64,000 nt of DNA from Ceratorhiza oryzae-sativae (taxonomy: Eukaryota > Basidiomycota > Agaricomycetes > Cantharellales > Ceratobasidiaceae). Positions within the stretch are counted from its first letter, which is position 1. Each line of letters starts with the position of its first letter. Shown piece by piece: positions 1 through 10,900 of the stretch. The notes below the pieces were generated by a model, which saw only the letters and a program-made list of their open reading frames with translations, did not search any database and had not been told where the DNA came from. The position numbers were made by a program, and so were the translations under genes. The stretch covers positions 496,001 through 560,000 of the forward strand of contig JARWMV010000235.1 of the NCBI GenBank assembly GCA_030998015.1, read 5' to 3'.

Positions 1-2477
1 TATCTATGCTCCCTTTGTTGCGAGGCGTATCGTATCCAGAACGCATATGACTCCAGGGCAAGCCAGGTGTCGTGATCCCATCTTTCTCCTCGCCAAGCGC
101 CACATCCACGCTCGGCCGTGCTCGAGCAAGCTCATCGGTTGGCACCACCAGCTGCTCGGGAGAAAACGTCGTTTGACTCAATGGCGACCTCACACTGCTT
201 CGCTTCAACAACGGCACACTCGCGTCCACCGATTCCTCCCTCGAATATGTCGGCCGATGGTATGATGGCTGTGCGGACATCGACAACGGTCGTCCAAAAT
301 CCGAGTCGCTCACAAACCGAACGTTCTCCCCAGCTCCGACGCCCGCAAACGACAACGTCTTGTTCGCACGTTCGAGCACGTCCACGTCTCTGGTCTCCCT
401 CGGGCGTACGGCCGCCCAGGATTCAACACCGCTCCCTAGACTGCTACTCTTCTTGCCCGCATTAACCGGCTCCTCTTCCTCGTCCGATTCGGGTTCGACC
501 CACTCGCCCATGACGCCAACGCCGAGCTAACCTTCTGGTGTTTTCGTCGCTCCTTGATCCGACTCGAGCGTGAGCCAACGACAGTCGAAGCATCGTCCCA
601 AAGAAGACTTTCGCGATTGAATGCACCTGAGTGAGCGCGCTCGTACACTTCGTCCTGGTTGAGCTGACGTGATGGACGAGGGATCGCTGTGCCTCCAGGT
701 CCTTCCTCGACCTCTTTCTCTGCAACCTGTGCAGTGGCTGCCGCCCGCATCTTTCTCCATCGTCGCCTCATCATCCACCACCGCAGTCCGAACAACGCGG
801 CCGCGATCCCAAAGAACGCCGAAATTCCGATTAGAGCCATGATCCCCACGCTCATTTTCTTGTCCTTTTCGTGGTGGTACTGCCGTTGGACCCGCCCGAA
901 GCCCCAGCCCCACCCGAATTAGTATTAGAACCCGAGCTGGCTGGATCCTCTAACGGCTGGCCAAGCACGCGCACGCGGTAAAAGTCTTGGAGAGCCGTTT
1001 CCCAGTTTGTAAGTGACAGAAGACCAAGTCGGGGACGCGAATTGGAGGGATTGTAGAGGTTCTGGAAAACGCCGTTGGTTGGAGTGTCGTATTGGAATGC
1101 CGTGTAGACGTTGCGCATAAATGCCGTTCCAAGGACACTGTAGCAATGGGGATGAGCATACAAACTGACGCAGCCAACAGGGCAAACTCACATATCTCCA
1201 GCAGTAAGGACATCCGATGCTTGCCACGCTCCTATGCAAGTTCCCGAACCCGGATCGACGGACGAGATAAAAGTCATGTCGAGTGGATGTACGGCATAGT
1301 CGACCCCTCCTATCTCAAACGAAACGTTCACGGGGGTTTTGCAAGGCACATAATCTACACAAATACGAATTTCAGCATAAATGACCGCCATCAGGCTTCA
1401 TCCCCGGACAACCAGGGGCGAAGAAGAGCAAAAAAAAGAAGACTCACACATGCCATCAGACGCTGGGCCGATTTGGTATGTGCCCCAGAATGCATTGGCC
1501 AGGTCACGAGAGGTGACAATGTGTGCTCCACCAGTATCCAGGACGGCTAATGGCCAAATGGACGAAGAGACTCCGCTCTTGCCAAGAGGCAAGTAATGAG
1601 GTTGCCCAGCACCGTATGCCCCTCGAGCCCCTAATCCACGCCGGGTAGCCGTGGGGCTATCCGACCAACCCCCGGAAACCCAAGCAATAATCTGTGTAAC
1701 CTGAACACGCCAGTGTGTGTTCCCGTTGAGCGGAGTATACGAGATCTTAGAAGGATCCGAAACGACCACCGAAGGGTGGCGTCCGATGGAGAGTAACGAC
1801 GGTGTGCCTGAGTTTGACTGTCCCGGGCGCTCAAGCGAAACACCAATGGTCCGACTGGACGGAGCGCTAGCGCTGGTGAACAGGTTGGTTGGAAGCGTTT
1901 GGGGGGAGAACTCGAGGGTTCTTGCTCGTTCGCTTGTTCCCGAATGACAGAGTTGTGCTCGAGTGCAAGACCGATGAGCCCGACAAAGTGCGAAGAAAGG
2001 TGTTCATCTTTTACTTGAACAGCAGATACTGTGTGGATCACGATTAGCCAACACCGTAACCAAGGTTCTCGGTCAAAGACTTACTCAGAGCCTGGTTTTC
2101 CATATTGTACCCGCCGAGCTGGAGATGGTCCCAGACAACATCACCTTGAACGTATCCGCTCAGGTAACTTAACTCGACAATGTTCCCAGAGTCTACCGTG
2201 GTGTTAGACCATCCATAGAGACTAGTTCCCGCTCGCTGGCAGTCGGTCGACGCGCACGAGGTTGACGCGAACCAGAGGTCCGAGGAGCCCGAGTCGATCT
2301 GCATCCAAAAAGATGATCCACTCGAACCAACGTTGACGGGAATCGAATATATACTTGAATGGGGATTAGCATCTGGGGGCCTGCTTCATTGAACATCACT
2401 TACGCCTCCACGAACCCGTCGCCAGACATCGTCATAGGAAGCACAATACCCCCTGCGCCTCCCGATCCTTCAGCCAT
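1..2477 (-). CDS. Membrane-anchored pepsin-like aspartic protease (3' end beyond window)
   Basis: Pepsin-family (A1) protease read on the minus strand. Both catalytic motifs are visible: DSGSSDLW near 2280 and a second motif, LDTGG, near 1540. After the protease body a hydrophobic segment (IMALIGISAFFGIAAALFG, about 795-850) is followed at once by a basic stop-transfer stretch (RWWMMRRRWRKM). This predicts a single-pass, surface-anchored enzyme with a cytoplasmic tail. The tail is acidic and serine-rich and stays open to base 1, probably after a 53-nt intron at about 534-586, so the stop lies outside the window. The start at 2477 (MAEGSGGAGG) lacks a signal peptide, so an upstream exon may be missing. 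Fungal yapsin-like enzymes of this layout process cell-surface and secreted proteins; the substrate here is unknown. Confidence 0.8.
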
Positions 2478-3402
2478 AGTTTCACGTTTTCAAAATAAAA
2501 TGAGGGCAGCTAATTATCAAAATGTTTGCTTGGACATAAAATGCGAGAAATCAGCGGTTTAAGGAGCGACGGTCGCGAACCTGGAGACAGTCGGGGTCAA
2601 AACGAGTATGGAATGTGGGGACAACCACTGAGCGTCTCTGGCACAGCCTTCAGGGCCGCAACTCAGGGCCAAACTATTTATGGCTCCAATCCACGATATT
2701 CGGTCTAATAAGATGATGGCAGTTTCCGATTAGCAAGATTGTGTTTACAAGAACCGCGATCCTAACGCGGACATATTTTCTACAGAAGACACCAAAACAA
2801 GAACCAGCCACTTTGGAGCTTGATCGGATAGCCCAAAGGCCTAACGCCACTTTGTCCCTCAGCGCTCCACCAATGAATCCCTGTTTAAGCTATCAATAGC
2901 CCACAAAGTTGGTGGTTGACCTGATTTTACCCACGAAAATATCGAAACTCCGCACTTTTGCGCTGCAGTTTCCAAACTATAAAGCCAGGATTTCGTGCAT
3001 GATGCCACTTCGAGTCACAACTCCTGCATACCAACTTGATTCATGGTTTCCTGCAGAGAATACTGTCTTGTAAGCCTAATTACGAGTATCATTTTGTATC
3101 CTCTCCGTGTTTACTCGCACTGTGGTCCCAATGCTGCCCCTTCGCGGGGAAGCTTGTGCGTCCACGATGAGGGAAATGGAGATAGGCAAACACACTGGAC
3201 ACGAACCAATCTTTCCCCTGCGGAATGTTTGTTGTTTTGATGGCCGACACATCTCTCGGTATCGTGAAGTGAGGACAGGCCTACAGAGATTCTCCAGCCA
3301 ACGGAGAATAGCTAAATCAGTTTGTTGATTGGTTTTCCAGTAATTATAATACAAACTATCACCATCCGCAGATTCACTCAGCCATATCAAACGTGTATGC
3401 TA
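2478..3402. other. Intergenic region upstream of the protease gene
   Basis: About 0.9 kb between the protease start and the stop of the next minus-strand gene. It should hold the protease promoter (an AT-rich CATAAATAGT lies on the minus strand near 2671-2682) and possibly a missing signal-peptide exon. I see no coding sequence with conserved motifs. Confidence 0.5.
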
Positions 3403-4869
3403 TCAACCACCGACTATGCCCGCCCAGACTCGTCTAAACTCGGTAACAGTCTCGTGTCCAAGGATAGCAAACTCAACCGCCTCGAACGCGTTCTCAAACG
3501 GTGCACCGGGAACGACCAACAGCTCAGCCCAAATCTCCGCAACCGTCCGCACTCGATTCTGGAACACGCCAGTCCCAAAAGATCCCAAGACCAATTTCGA
3601 ATCTCCTCGTTGCAGGAATAGCGCGAGTACACGATACATCCTCGAGCGCATAAGCTGAGTGATATGGAGCTCGACGGCGACCTCGTCCACCCGCGTGCCG
3701 TTTTCCTGGGCCTCGATTCGAGCTTGCTGTCGGACGACACCGGCGTTGACGGCTGCGCTCGTGACAACGTTGACTAGCACCGGACTCGCCCAGTCGTCCC
3801 ACTCGTCTCGAACCATGGTGACCCCAGGTGTGTACAGCATTGAATCAGAGTACACACCCCGCTCCATCTGCCGCCGGTCTGTCTCATCACTGCTGGTGGT
3901 TGTGTGTGACCACCTCGCCCTTCACTCCCATGACCTCGTCCACGACCTCTTCCCCTGCCTCGCCCTCGATGATGGTACCCATAGAACCTTTCCGCCCCCT
4001 CCGAGATCAACGGCGCATACAAGGTCGATGCTCTACACAACGCCTCTTCCTGCGCTTGGGCTCCCGAAACGAACCCCCCACCCGGATTTTTGGCAGACGC
4101 AAAATTCAATACGCCCGTCTTGGACTCTCCCGCCGCAGGGACGTGCCACACCCCCGCCTGAAGACCACCAGGAACGGTTCCTAGTTCTCGTGCAGCGGCG
4201 ACCGTAGATCGTTCAAGAATGGTAAACGTCGTATGAGAATTAGAGGGTGTGAAGTCTGTTCGGGCTGGGACGTCGATCGTCTTGTAGGCTGGAGGAGTCT
4301 GGTTCTGGCTCTCTCCCTGTTCATGGTATCCATCACGTCCCACTCTGGGCTTTCGTGCCGCCTCTCTAGATCAGGTCCCTGCTTTTGTGCACTTGACGAG
4401 TCCAGCCCAGCTACTCCCAACCTGTCCGCTAGACCATCCTCCAAGCTTTGAACAGGGGCAGGCAAGTCTTTTGGCGCAAAATACGCAGTCTGTCGAGAGC
4501 TTTCTTTGACCGATCGCGCACTACCACAGTCGTCCCGTCAGCTAGGGAATATCGGTACGGCTCTTTGAATAGCAAAGTCAAGATTTCGTCTGCGATCTTG
4601 ACTCGGGCGGCGCGCGCCTCGGGTGGTCCGCTGTGGTGTGATCCTCGGCCGCGACCTCTTCCTCGACCGCCGCCTCGTCCTCTTCCTCGTCCCCTGACTT
4701 CACGTTCTTGCGAGGGTGGTTCGCCGTGGTTATTTGATTCGTGGTTGACCGGACTTTGTCCTCCCCCTCCCCCTCTACCGCGATCTGACCCTCTGGTAGA
4801 TGAACCACCCCGGGCTTGTGGCGTGAAATAACTCATGAGAGTTTTCTGCTTCATGTCTGAGCCACTCAT
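3403..4869 (-). CDS. Microbial-type poly(ADP-ribose) glycohydrolase with N-terminal PIP box and RG-rich segment
   Basis: PARG-type macrodomain hydrolase that removes ADP-ribose polymers. The signature GGG-x7-QEE is present in NPGGGFVSGAQAQEEALCR (about 4105-4160), preceded by GVLNFASAK. The C-terminal signature LGSFGTGVFQN lies near 3560, and YSDSMLYTPGVTMVRD near 3820. The start at 4869 gives MSGSDMKQKTLMSYF, in which QKTLMSYF is a canonical PCNA-interacting (PIP) box at residues 8-15. It is followed by a long RG/RGG run (about 4640-4700) before the catalytic part. A second RG-rich stretch (about 3920-3970) sits between FYGYHH and the YSDSML block, next to a probable intron. The family assignment is firm. 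PCNA binding is inferred from the motif only. The likely role is at replication or repair sites. Confidence 0.85.
4825..4848 (-). other. PIP-box codons of the PARG gene
   Basis: Encodes QKTLMSYF, matching Q-x-x-[ILVM]-x-x-[FY]-[FY] at every position, with a basic residue just before it and a proline just after. The setting at the extreme N terminus is typical of working PCNA-interacting peptides. Confidence 0.7.
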
Positions 4870-6466
4870 AGCGGACGTCAAGCCAAGTGAATTGGTTAGT
4901 TGAGGTGGATGAGCACGAAGAGGAGAAACCAGAACTCGAGACAACGAGCGACCAAGTCTGGACGCTAGAACTAGTGGCCAGATGAGAGCCAAATAACCAA
5001 GTGTGATGTCGAGTCACTCTGAGAATGCTATTCACCGTATATTCGAGTCATCCGATTCGGGATGTCGGACACGAACAAAGGCGGCTTGGGCCTGAATGGC
5101 TGTGTCCATCATTTCTTTAGCGCCACCGAGAACGCGAGGACAGATCGAGCGTCCCGAATACTATCAGCCGCTGTCGAATCCCACCGCGGCCACCCATCCC
5201 GCATTCCGAGATAAGTCGAAAACGCGACCTAGATTGGGCAGACGACATCGTCTGTTCTAGCCTTCCGCGCATCCATTCTGACCTTCCCGCCAGGGTAATA
5301 CTCTTGACGGTAGACGGATAATGTCCTGGAGAGAAAGGGGCCTGGGTCATAGCGAGGTTTTTGTCTATTGCCAGCTTGCTGGTGGTAATGATGCTCGTCT
5401 TTTCAGAGCACAGAGGAGCGACATGGGCCACGGCGCTAAACGAAAATAACTCAAAGAAAAACGCATAATAAAGTAAAAATCTCTCTCTCATCAACGCGCC
5501 GATGAAAGCTCAACAAGTACCTTTTATCTCCCGTACTATTCTCGGTATCGTTCCATTTCTGCTCGCTGCTTGCCCAGAACAAATGCTAGTCTCGGGTACG
5601 CTCATAAAGTCGAGCCAGGGATAGCATATATGTTCAGATTGCATTTTCGCCCCCAAAACAGGATGCGTGCCAAATCCATGCAGCACTTGGTAGTGGGACA
5701 GTCACGGAAAGCCGCCATAGCAGGCTGGGCGCCGACTTCAGACTGGGGCGCTCGCGGTTTCGTTCCGAATCATGGAACTAACACAAACCATGCTCGACAG
5801 AACGCCCAGATGCTTCCGTCTATGGCCGTTGAACATGTCAAAGCCATTGTTGTACGCCAGAGAGAGCTTATGAGTTTGATGTTCTGCCTGACGGGAGCCA
5901 ACAGATGCCAGGCGGTGACTTTCGCAGAATGCCCCGGCGTCGAACCTTGCTTATATCTCAGTGTTCCAAACTTGATATAAGTTGTATTCAAGATTGACTC
6001 CCAGCCTATCCCTGATGCCAGCATATGCACCGTAGGCCTCCCGGGCTTGTCTAGAGCTTCGAAGTATCCATAAGCCATTTGCGAAAATTGGATATATGCA
6101 GTAAAAAAGCTTTGGGATTCTACATCTTCCGGATAACCTTCCAGCCCATTCAATCACACCTCAGTCTTGTTGTATGATTTGAAGCTCCGGCGCCCCATTG
6201 GTGAACAGACACCAAGGCTGGGATCCCAGGAACTCATCCGAAGAAGACTCTCGGGCACTCCAGGCGTCTTTAGACACTCCTGTCTAAGATTCCTTTTCGC
6301 CTCGGTGCACAGTGTGCCGGACGCCGCACTCCGTGTAATTTGTCTAGTGCGCCTCGGGGGATCAACGAGAATAAAACCAAGGCGAGCAGATGAACGTACT
6401 CGAGACAAATCTCTCTTCTAAAATCCTGATAAACCTGGCGGTTGTGCTTCCTCTGTGTTTTTGGTT
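4870..6466. other. 1.6-kb region without a recognisable gene
   Basis: Contains a 127-codon minus-strand reading frame (5770-6153) that resembles no family I know and has no clear flanking exons. A second minus-strand frame (5117-5494) opens with a hydrophobic stretch but then loses any protein-like character. Neither is supported enough to call. The right end is the 3' flank of the glycosyltransferase gene. Confidence 0.4.
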
Positions 6467-7747
6467 CTAGGCCATCAGTGGTGGGTCTGCTTCCAGCAAT
6501 TGACGACGCACTTCGCTTTTTCTGGTTTCCTCCGCATATGGATGACTCTGATGAATTAGAAAATCATCGGGCAAGACGTAAAAGTCTATGCCGGAGACGT
6601 ATATGCTGAAAAGACACGAAGCTTTGTTCCCTCCGTACCCAACAAACCGCTCGTCGCACCTACTGTATAGTCAGGGGTGGTTATCTAGCCTAGGAGACAT
6701 ACCCGCCATGGAGGTCCGTCGCGTCTCATGATCACATAGGGCTCATAAGCCTTTTGATAGTCATCAACCCTGTACATCTCGCCTGGCTTGGCCGCGTAGT
6801 ACTGGTCATACGCTGTACTGTTGTGACCAGGAGCCCACGACCGATGAAACATCGAAACCTTCCCGTCAATTACGAGCTCCATTAAAGCCTTTAGTACGGT
6901 CTGCGGTTAGCAATCAATAGTTAGTATGGAATCAGCTGGCCTTTTTATCCCTCGGGAATACTCTCCAGTCCTTGCCCCTCCTGTACGACGTATTCGAATG
7001 CCGGTATAACAAACGCGGCCCTCCCACTCCTCGCCAACACCCCGAATTCCCGCTCTCCTGCGCTCTCCAGAAGAGCGTGTCTCATCCTTTCTCTCACATC
7101 CGTGCACACCATGAAGTCGATATCGAGCATCATCACCCACGCGGTGCGTGCATACAGCCGCGCCACGTTTCGCCACATGTTGAATTGGCGGTCACGCGCG
7201 TCTACAACCAGGTGGACGTCGACCCAACGAGGGAAGAATGGAGAAGACGTATAAAGGGCGTGCAGAGACTCGACGAGGCTCGCTTGATGAGACTGAGGGG
7301 TGGATGTGATATGAACGGTGACAGATACGGGGCCTATGTTCAGGTGAGGATGATGCAGGATATCAGCACGACCAAGTCCGACTTGCCTTGGTAATAATCA
7401 GCGAGCCGTTTCAGCGCTTCGAATCGGTTGCTCGTGACGATGGTGGTCACCGTAATATCGTCTCGATCATGTTCATGGAGTGCTCGATAGTAATATGGGA
7501 TAATGTCTCGCGTGTTCGTCGCGTCTGAAAACGACTTCAGCATCAAACATGTAGAGTTTATAATCATTTGGGAGCCTTGGTGGGATACGATTCTACTGTC
7601 CCAGACGACGGCATCCAGGATATGGAACGCGGTGCTGGCGAACCGAGTATGCCAATTGCGACCGTCAAGGAACCAGCTAGTGGTGACGAGGACCATGGAT
7701 GTAAGTATGTATAGCGAGACAAGATATTTAAGCAAGGCCTTGAGCAT
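6467..7747 (-). CDS. Glycosyltransferase family 49 (LARGE/B4GAT1-like) type II membrane protein
   Basis: The C-terminal exons read EPYVIMRRDGPPW, then CDERFVGYGGNKASC, then YVLPDDFLIHQSHPY, the hallmark of the GT49 domain of LARGE and B4GAT1. WVMMLDIDFMVCTD near 7125 carries the DxD-like metal and nucleotide-sugar site. The start at 7747 gives MLKALLKYLVSLYILTSMVL, a signal anchor for a Golgi type II protein; an in-frame TTG at 7765 is not needed. GT49 enzymes of animals transfer glucuronic acid in beta linkage; the fungal acceptor is unknown. At least three introns interrupt the gene. The donor site of the intron ending with TGCTAACCGCAG near 6900 is not obvious, so one exon border is unresolved. 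It is divergent from RRP5, with 163 bp between the starts. Confidence 0.85.
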
Positions 7748-7910
7748 GACGAGACAGGCGGGCAAGGCTCAAGACAGAACTCAGGGGGTCTAGCAATATT
7801 GCGAGCGTCCAGGTCGTCATTGAGGCTCGTCGGTCATGTGATCTTTACTCACGCGAACCAGACGCAATTTTTGGGATACTCTCATTTTGATCACCACCTC
7901 CACCATCCAA
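7748..7910. promoter_or_regulatory. Shared divergent promoter, GT49 gene / RRP5
   Basis: Only 163 bp separate the two start codons, so both promoters and 5' leaders must share this segment. I see no clear TATA box. Confidence 0.5.
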
Positions 7911-10900
7911 ATGGCGCCGCAGAAGCGGGCTAGAGACGCGGTCGACCCTCCGACAGCGTCGTCGTCTGTGCTTCGGGCCGAAAAGTCCAAAAAGGCGAAA
8001 CGATCGCACGAGCCTGGATCGTACAACGTCGACGCCGCTGCTCCAGCTGGGAAGAAGACAAAGTTCAGTGCGGACGGAAAGGAGAAGGACGTGAGCAAGC
8101 CCGCTGCTGCTACTTTAGGAGGGGACGAGGTTGACTTTCCGAGAGGAGGCGGCGTCACTCTGGAACAGCTCAATGCTGGAGTCCAAAGGATGGAGGTAGA
8201 TGGAGGCGGAGAGGTATTTGCGGTGCGTCAATTATATCTTATGCGGTGACGAGGGCTGATTCTGTCTGGACTCAAGGACGGTCCCAAACGGCCAAAGGTT
8301 AAGAAGCATTCCTCTGGCAGAGAGAAGGAAAAGAAGGGAAGGAAAAGAATCAAGCCGCAACGACCAAGAGCGACGGCTTTCGGGTCGAGCACTTGAACTA
8401 CAAGGTACGGTCACCTTCCAGCGTTTACGGATGAAAATCTCAAGGAGAGAATGCAGCGCCTCGAGCCTGGCCAAAAGCTTCTCGGAATCGTAACCTCGAT
8501 CCTACCACTCGCACTCATCGTCTCGTTGCCGAATCAACTCATGGGCCACGTTCCGATCATCAACATATCTCCTCAGTTTACCTCTCGGCTCGAGCATTCG
8601 TCTTCTCGTGCCTCCTCCTCCTCCTCTTCCGAAGACGAAGAGGACGAAGAAGAAAGTGGCATTCCCTCACTCGGCCAGCTCTACTCCCCCGGTCAATACA
8701 TTTCTTGCATAGTTAAACAGGTTCGACCGGCGAGTGGAACTATCGATTTCGGCGCAAGGCCAAGGGACGATGGTGAAAAGGCCGCTAGGAGGGTGGAGCT
8801 GAGCATACGGCCAGACGAAGTAAACGCTGGAGTGAGAGCAAACGATCTCATTGTTGGGTTCGTAAGTTGTTTTTCACCGAGCTGTCGTATTTCGGACCAA
8901 AATTCACTCAGAACGACTCGATCAGAACGTTTCTGGGGCGGTTCAATCTGTCGAAGACCACGGATATACCGTGACTTTGGGATCTCAAATATCTCGGGCT
9001 TCATCCCTACCTCCAAATCAAGATCACTTTCCTTGGGTCAGGTCGTTTCGACAACTGTCACCAAAATATCCGAAAATAAACGATTAGCGACATTGTCGAT
9101 TGACGAGGCAGCAATTCGCGAGGCAGCGGTGAGTCCCCTACACCAACAACATTCGTTGTTATCTAAATATCATGGGAACGCCAACAGATAACGGAAGCGA
9201 CTTCCGTGAATGCTCTGTTGCCCGGCGCTCTCGTTTCTACCCTCGTCACGGCCATCATCCCGACCGGGTTGAATTTGCAGATTCTTGGATTCTTCCAAGG
9301 TACTGTCGAGTTATTTCACCTACCCGGAGGTGTCGAGAGCGTCAAGTTGGGAGACAAGGTCTGCACTGTGTTATGCGTTTGCTGAATCGCGCATGCACTA
9401 AACTGGATGGTCTAGATCAAAGCCCGAATATTATGGAATATACCAGGCTCGAGCCCGCCTAAATTTGCGCTCTCTTTGCTGCCGCATATCCTTGATCTTG
9501 TTTCCGCATCAACTTCCCCACCATCCTCCGTGTCCCATTCGAAAGGAAAGAAGAAACAATCCAAGACGGCGGAAACGGGGGGCGTGAAACTCAATGAGGC
9601 GTACCCCATCGGCACGATTCTCGAATCGACGCGTGTCGTGAGGGTCGAGAGCGAGTGGGGTTTGGTATGCGAAGTAGGCGAGGGAGTCGGTGGATTTGTT
9701 CACGTGCGTTTCAGCGATTTCTCCTTGCATCGGACAAGCCCCTCACCTGCCCCTAGATATCGCAAGTAGCCGATTCGCTTGTTCCTCAACTTTCTGCCAC
9801 ATCCGGTACATGGCGGGTTGGAAGCTCACATCGTGCACGAGTCATTGGCCATCATGCATTGGATGGTCTGGTTCAACTCAGTCTACAGCCGAGCATGTTA
9901 GAGTTGGTATATATGCAGGCTGGGGATGTCAGGGTTGGCGAGACACTCAAGGTGAGTTTTTATATTCGTCCTTGCTATCGGGTTTAAACGCAGAATCATC
10001 TAGGGGACGATCACAAAGTTGACGGAGAAAGGATTGCTCGTCGCGCTTTCAGACAAGGTCACCGGATTCGTCGCGTCGAATCACTATGCAGATATCAAAC
10101 TCAAGCACCCCGAGCGAAAGTTCAAGCAGGGTGCGAGTATCAAATGCAGGGTACGCGCTCCCGATACCTTTACATTCACTTTTCATCTCACCACTTGCGA
10201 CAGGTCCTAAGCGTGGACGCGGATAAGAACCGTGTTCGTCTTACGCTCAAAAAATCCCTCCTTGATTCGACGCTTCCTACCTTGACGACATTCGAGGATG
10301 CCAAGGTCGGGATGATTACTCCCGGAGTTGTACAGAGGATCGAGGACCGTTTTGTAATTTTGGAGTATTATAATGGTGTCAAGGCTCTTGTCCCGCTTGG
10401 TGAAGTTGCGTGAGTAAATCGGATCAATATGCACGTCAAAGGCGCTAACATCTGAAGCGGCAGGGATACCCAAGTCTCGAGCACCGCTGGGCCTTTTCAC
10501 TGTTGGCCAAGTCGTCAAGTCTCGAATCACAGCCGTCGACCAAGATGGGCACAAGATTATTGCTTCTATTCGCCAAGCGGCGCCTTCGTTCCAAGCTCCG
10601 GTGGATGTTTCGGCCGTCGATGTTGGGAGCACTGTTTCCGGGAGTATCTCCGCCGTTCACGACGGTAATGCTGTGTTGCTTCTGGACGACCCCGAGGGAG
10701 CTACTGCGTTGATCAGCCTGTCGAACCTAGCCACGCTCGGGAAACGACTGTTCCACAGCTGCGCGCGTCGATCGAGACAGGGGAGAGGGTGGAGAATGTA
10801 ACGGTCATGTCAGTCAACCCGGACAAGGCCCTTGTTATTGTCTCCGCCCTTAAACCCAAATCGAAATCGAAATCCGGGTCCACCTCATCGCCTTTGAAGA

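Noticed and set aside
5770..6153. 127-codon minus-strand frame
   Set aside because: No family resemblance, no signal peptide or exon partners; kept only as a remark on the region.
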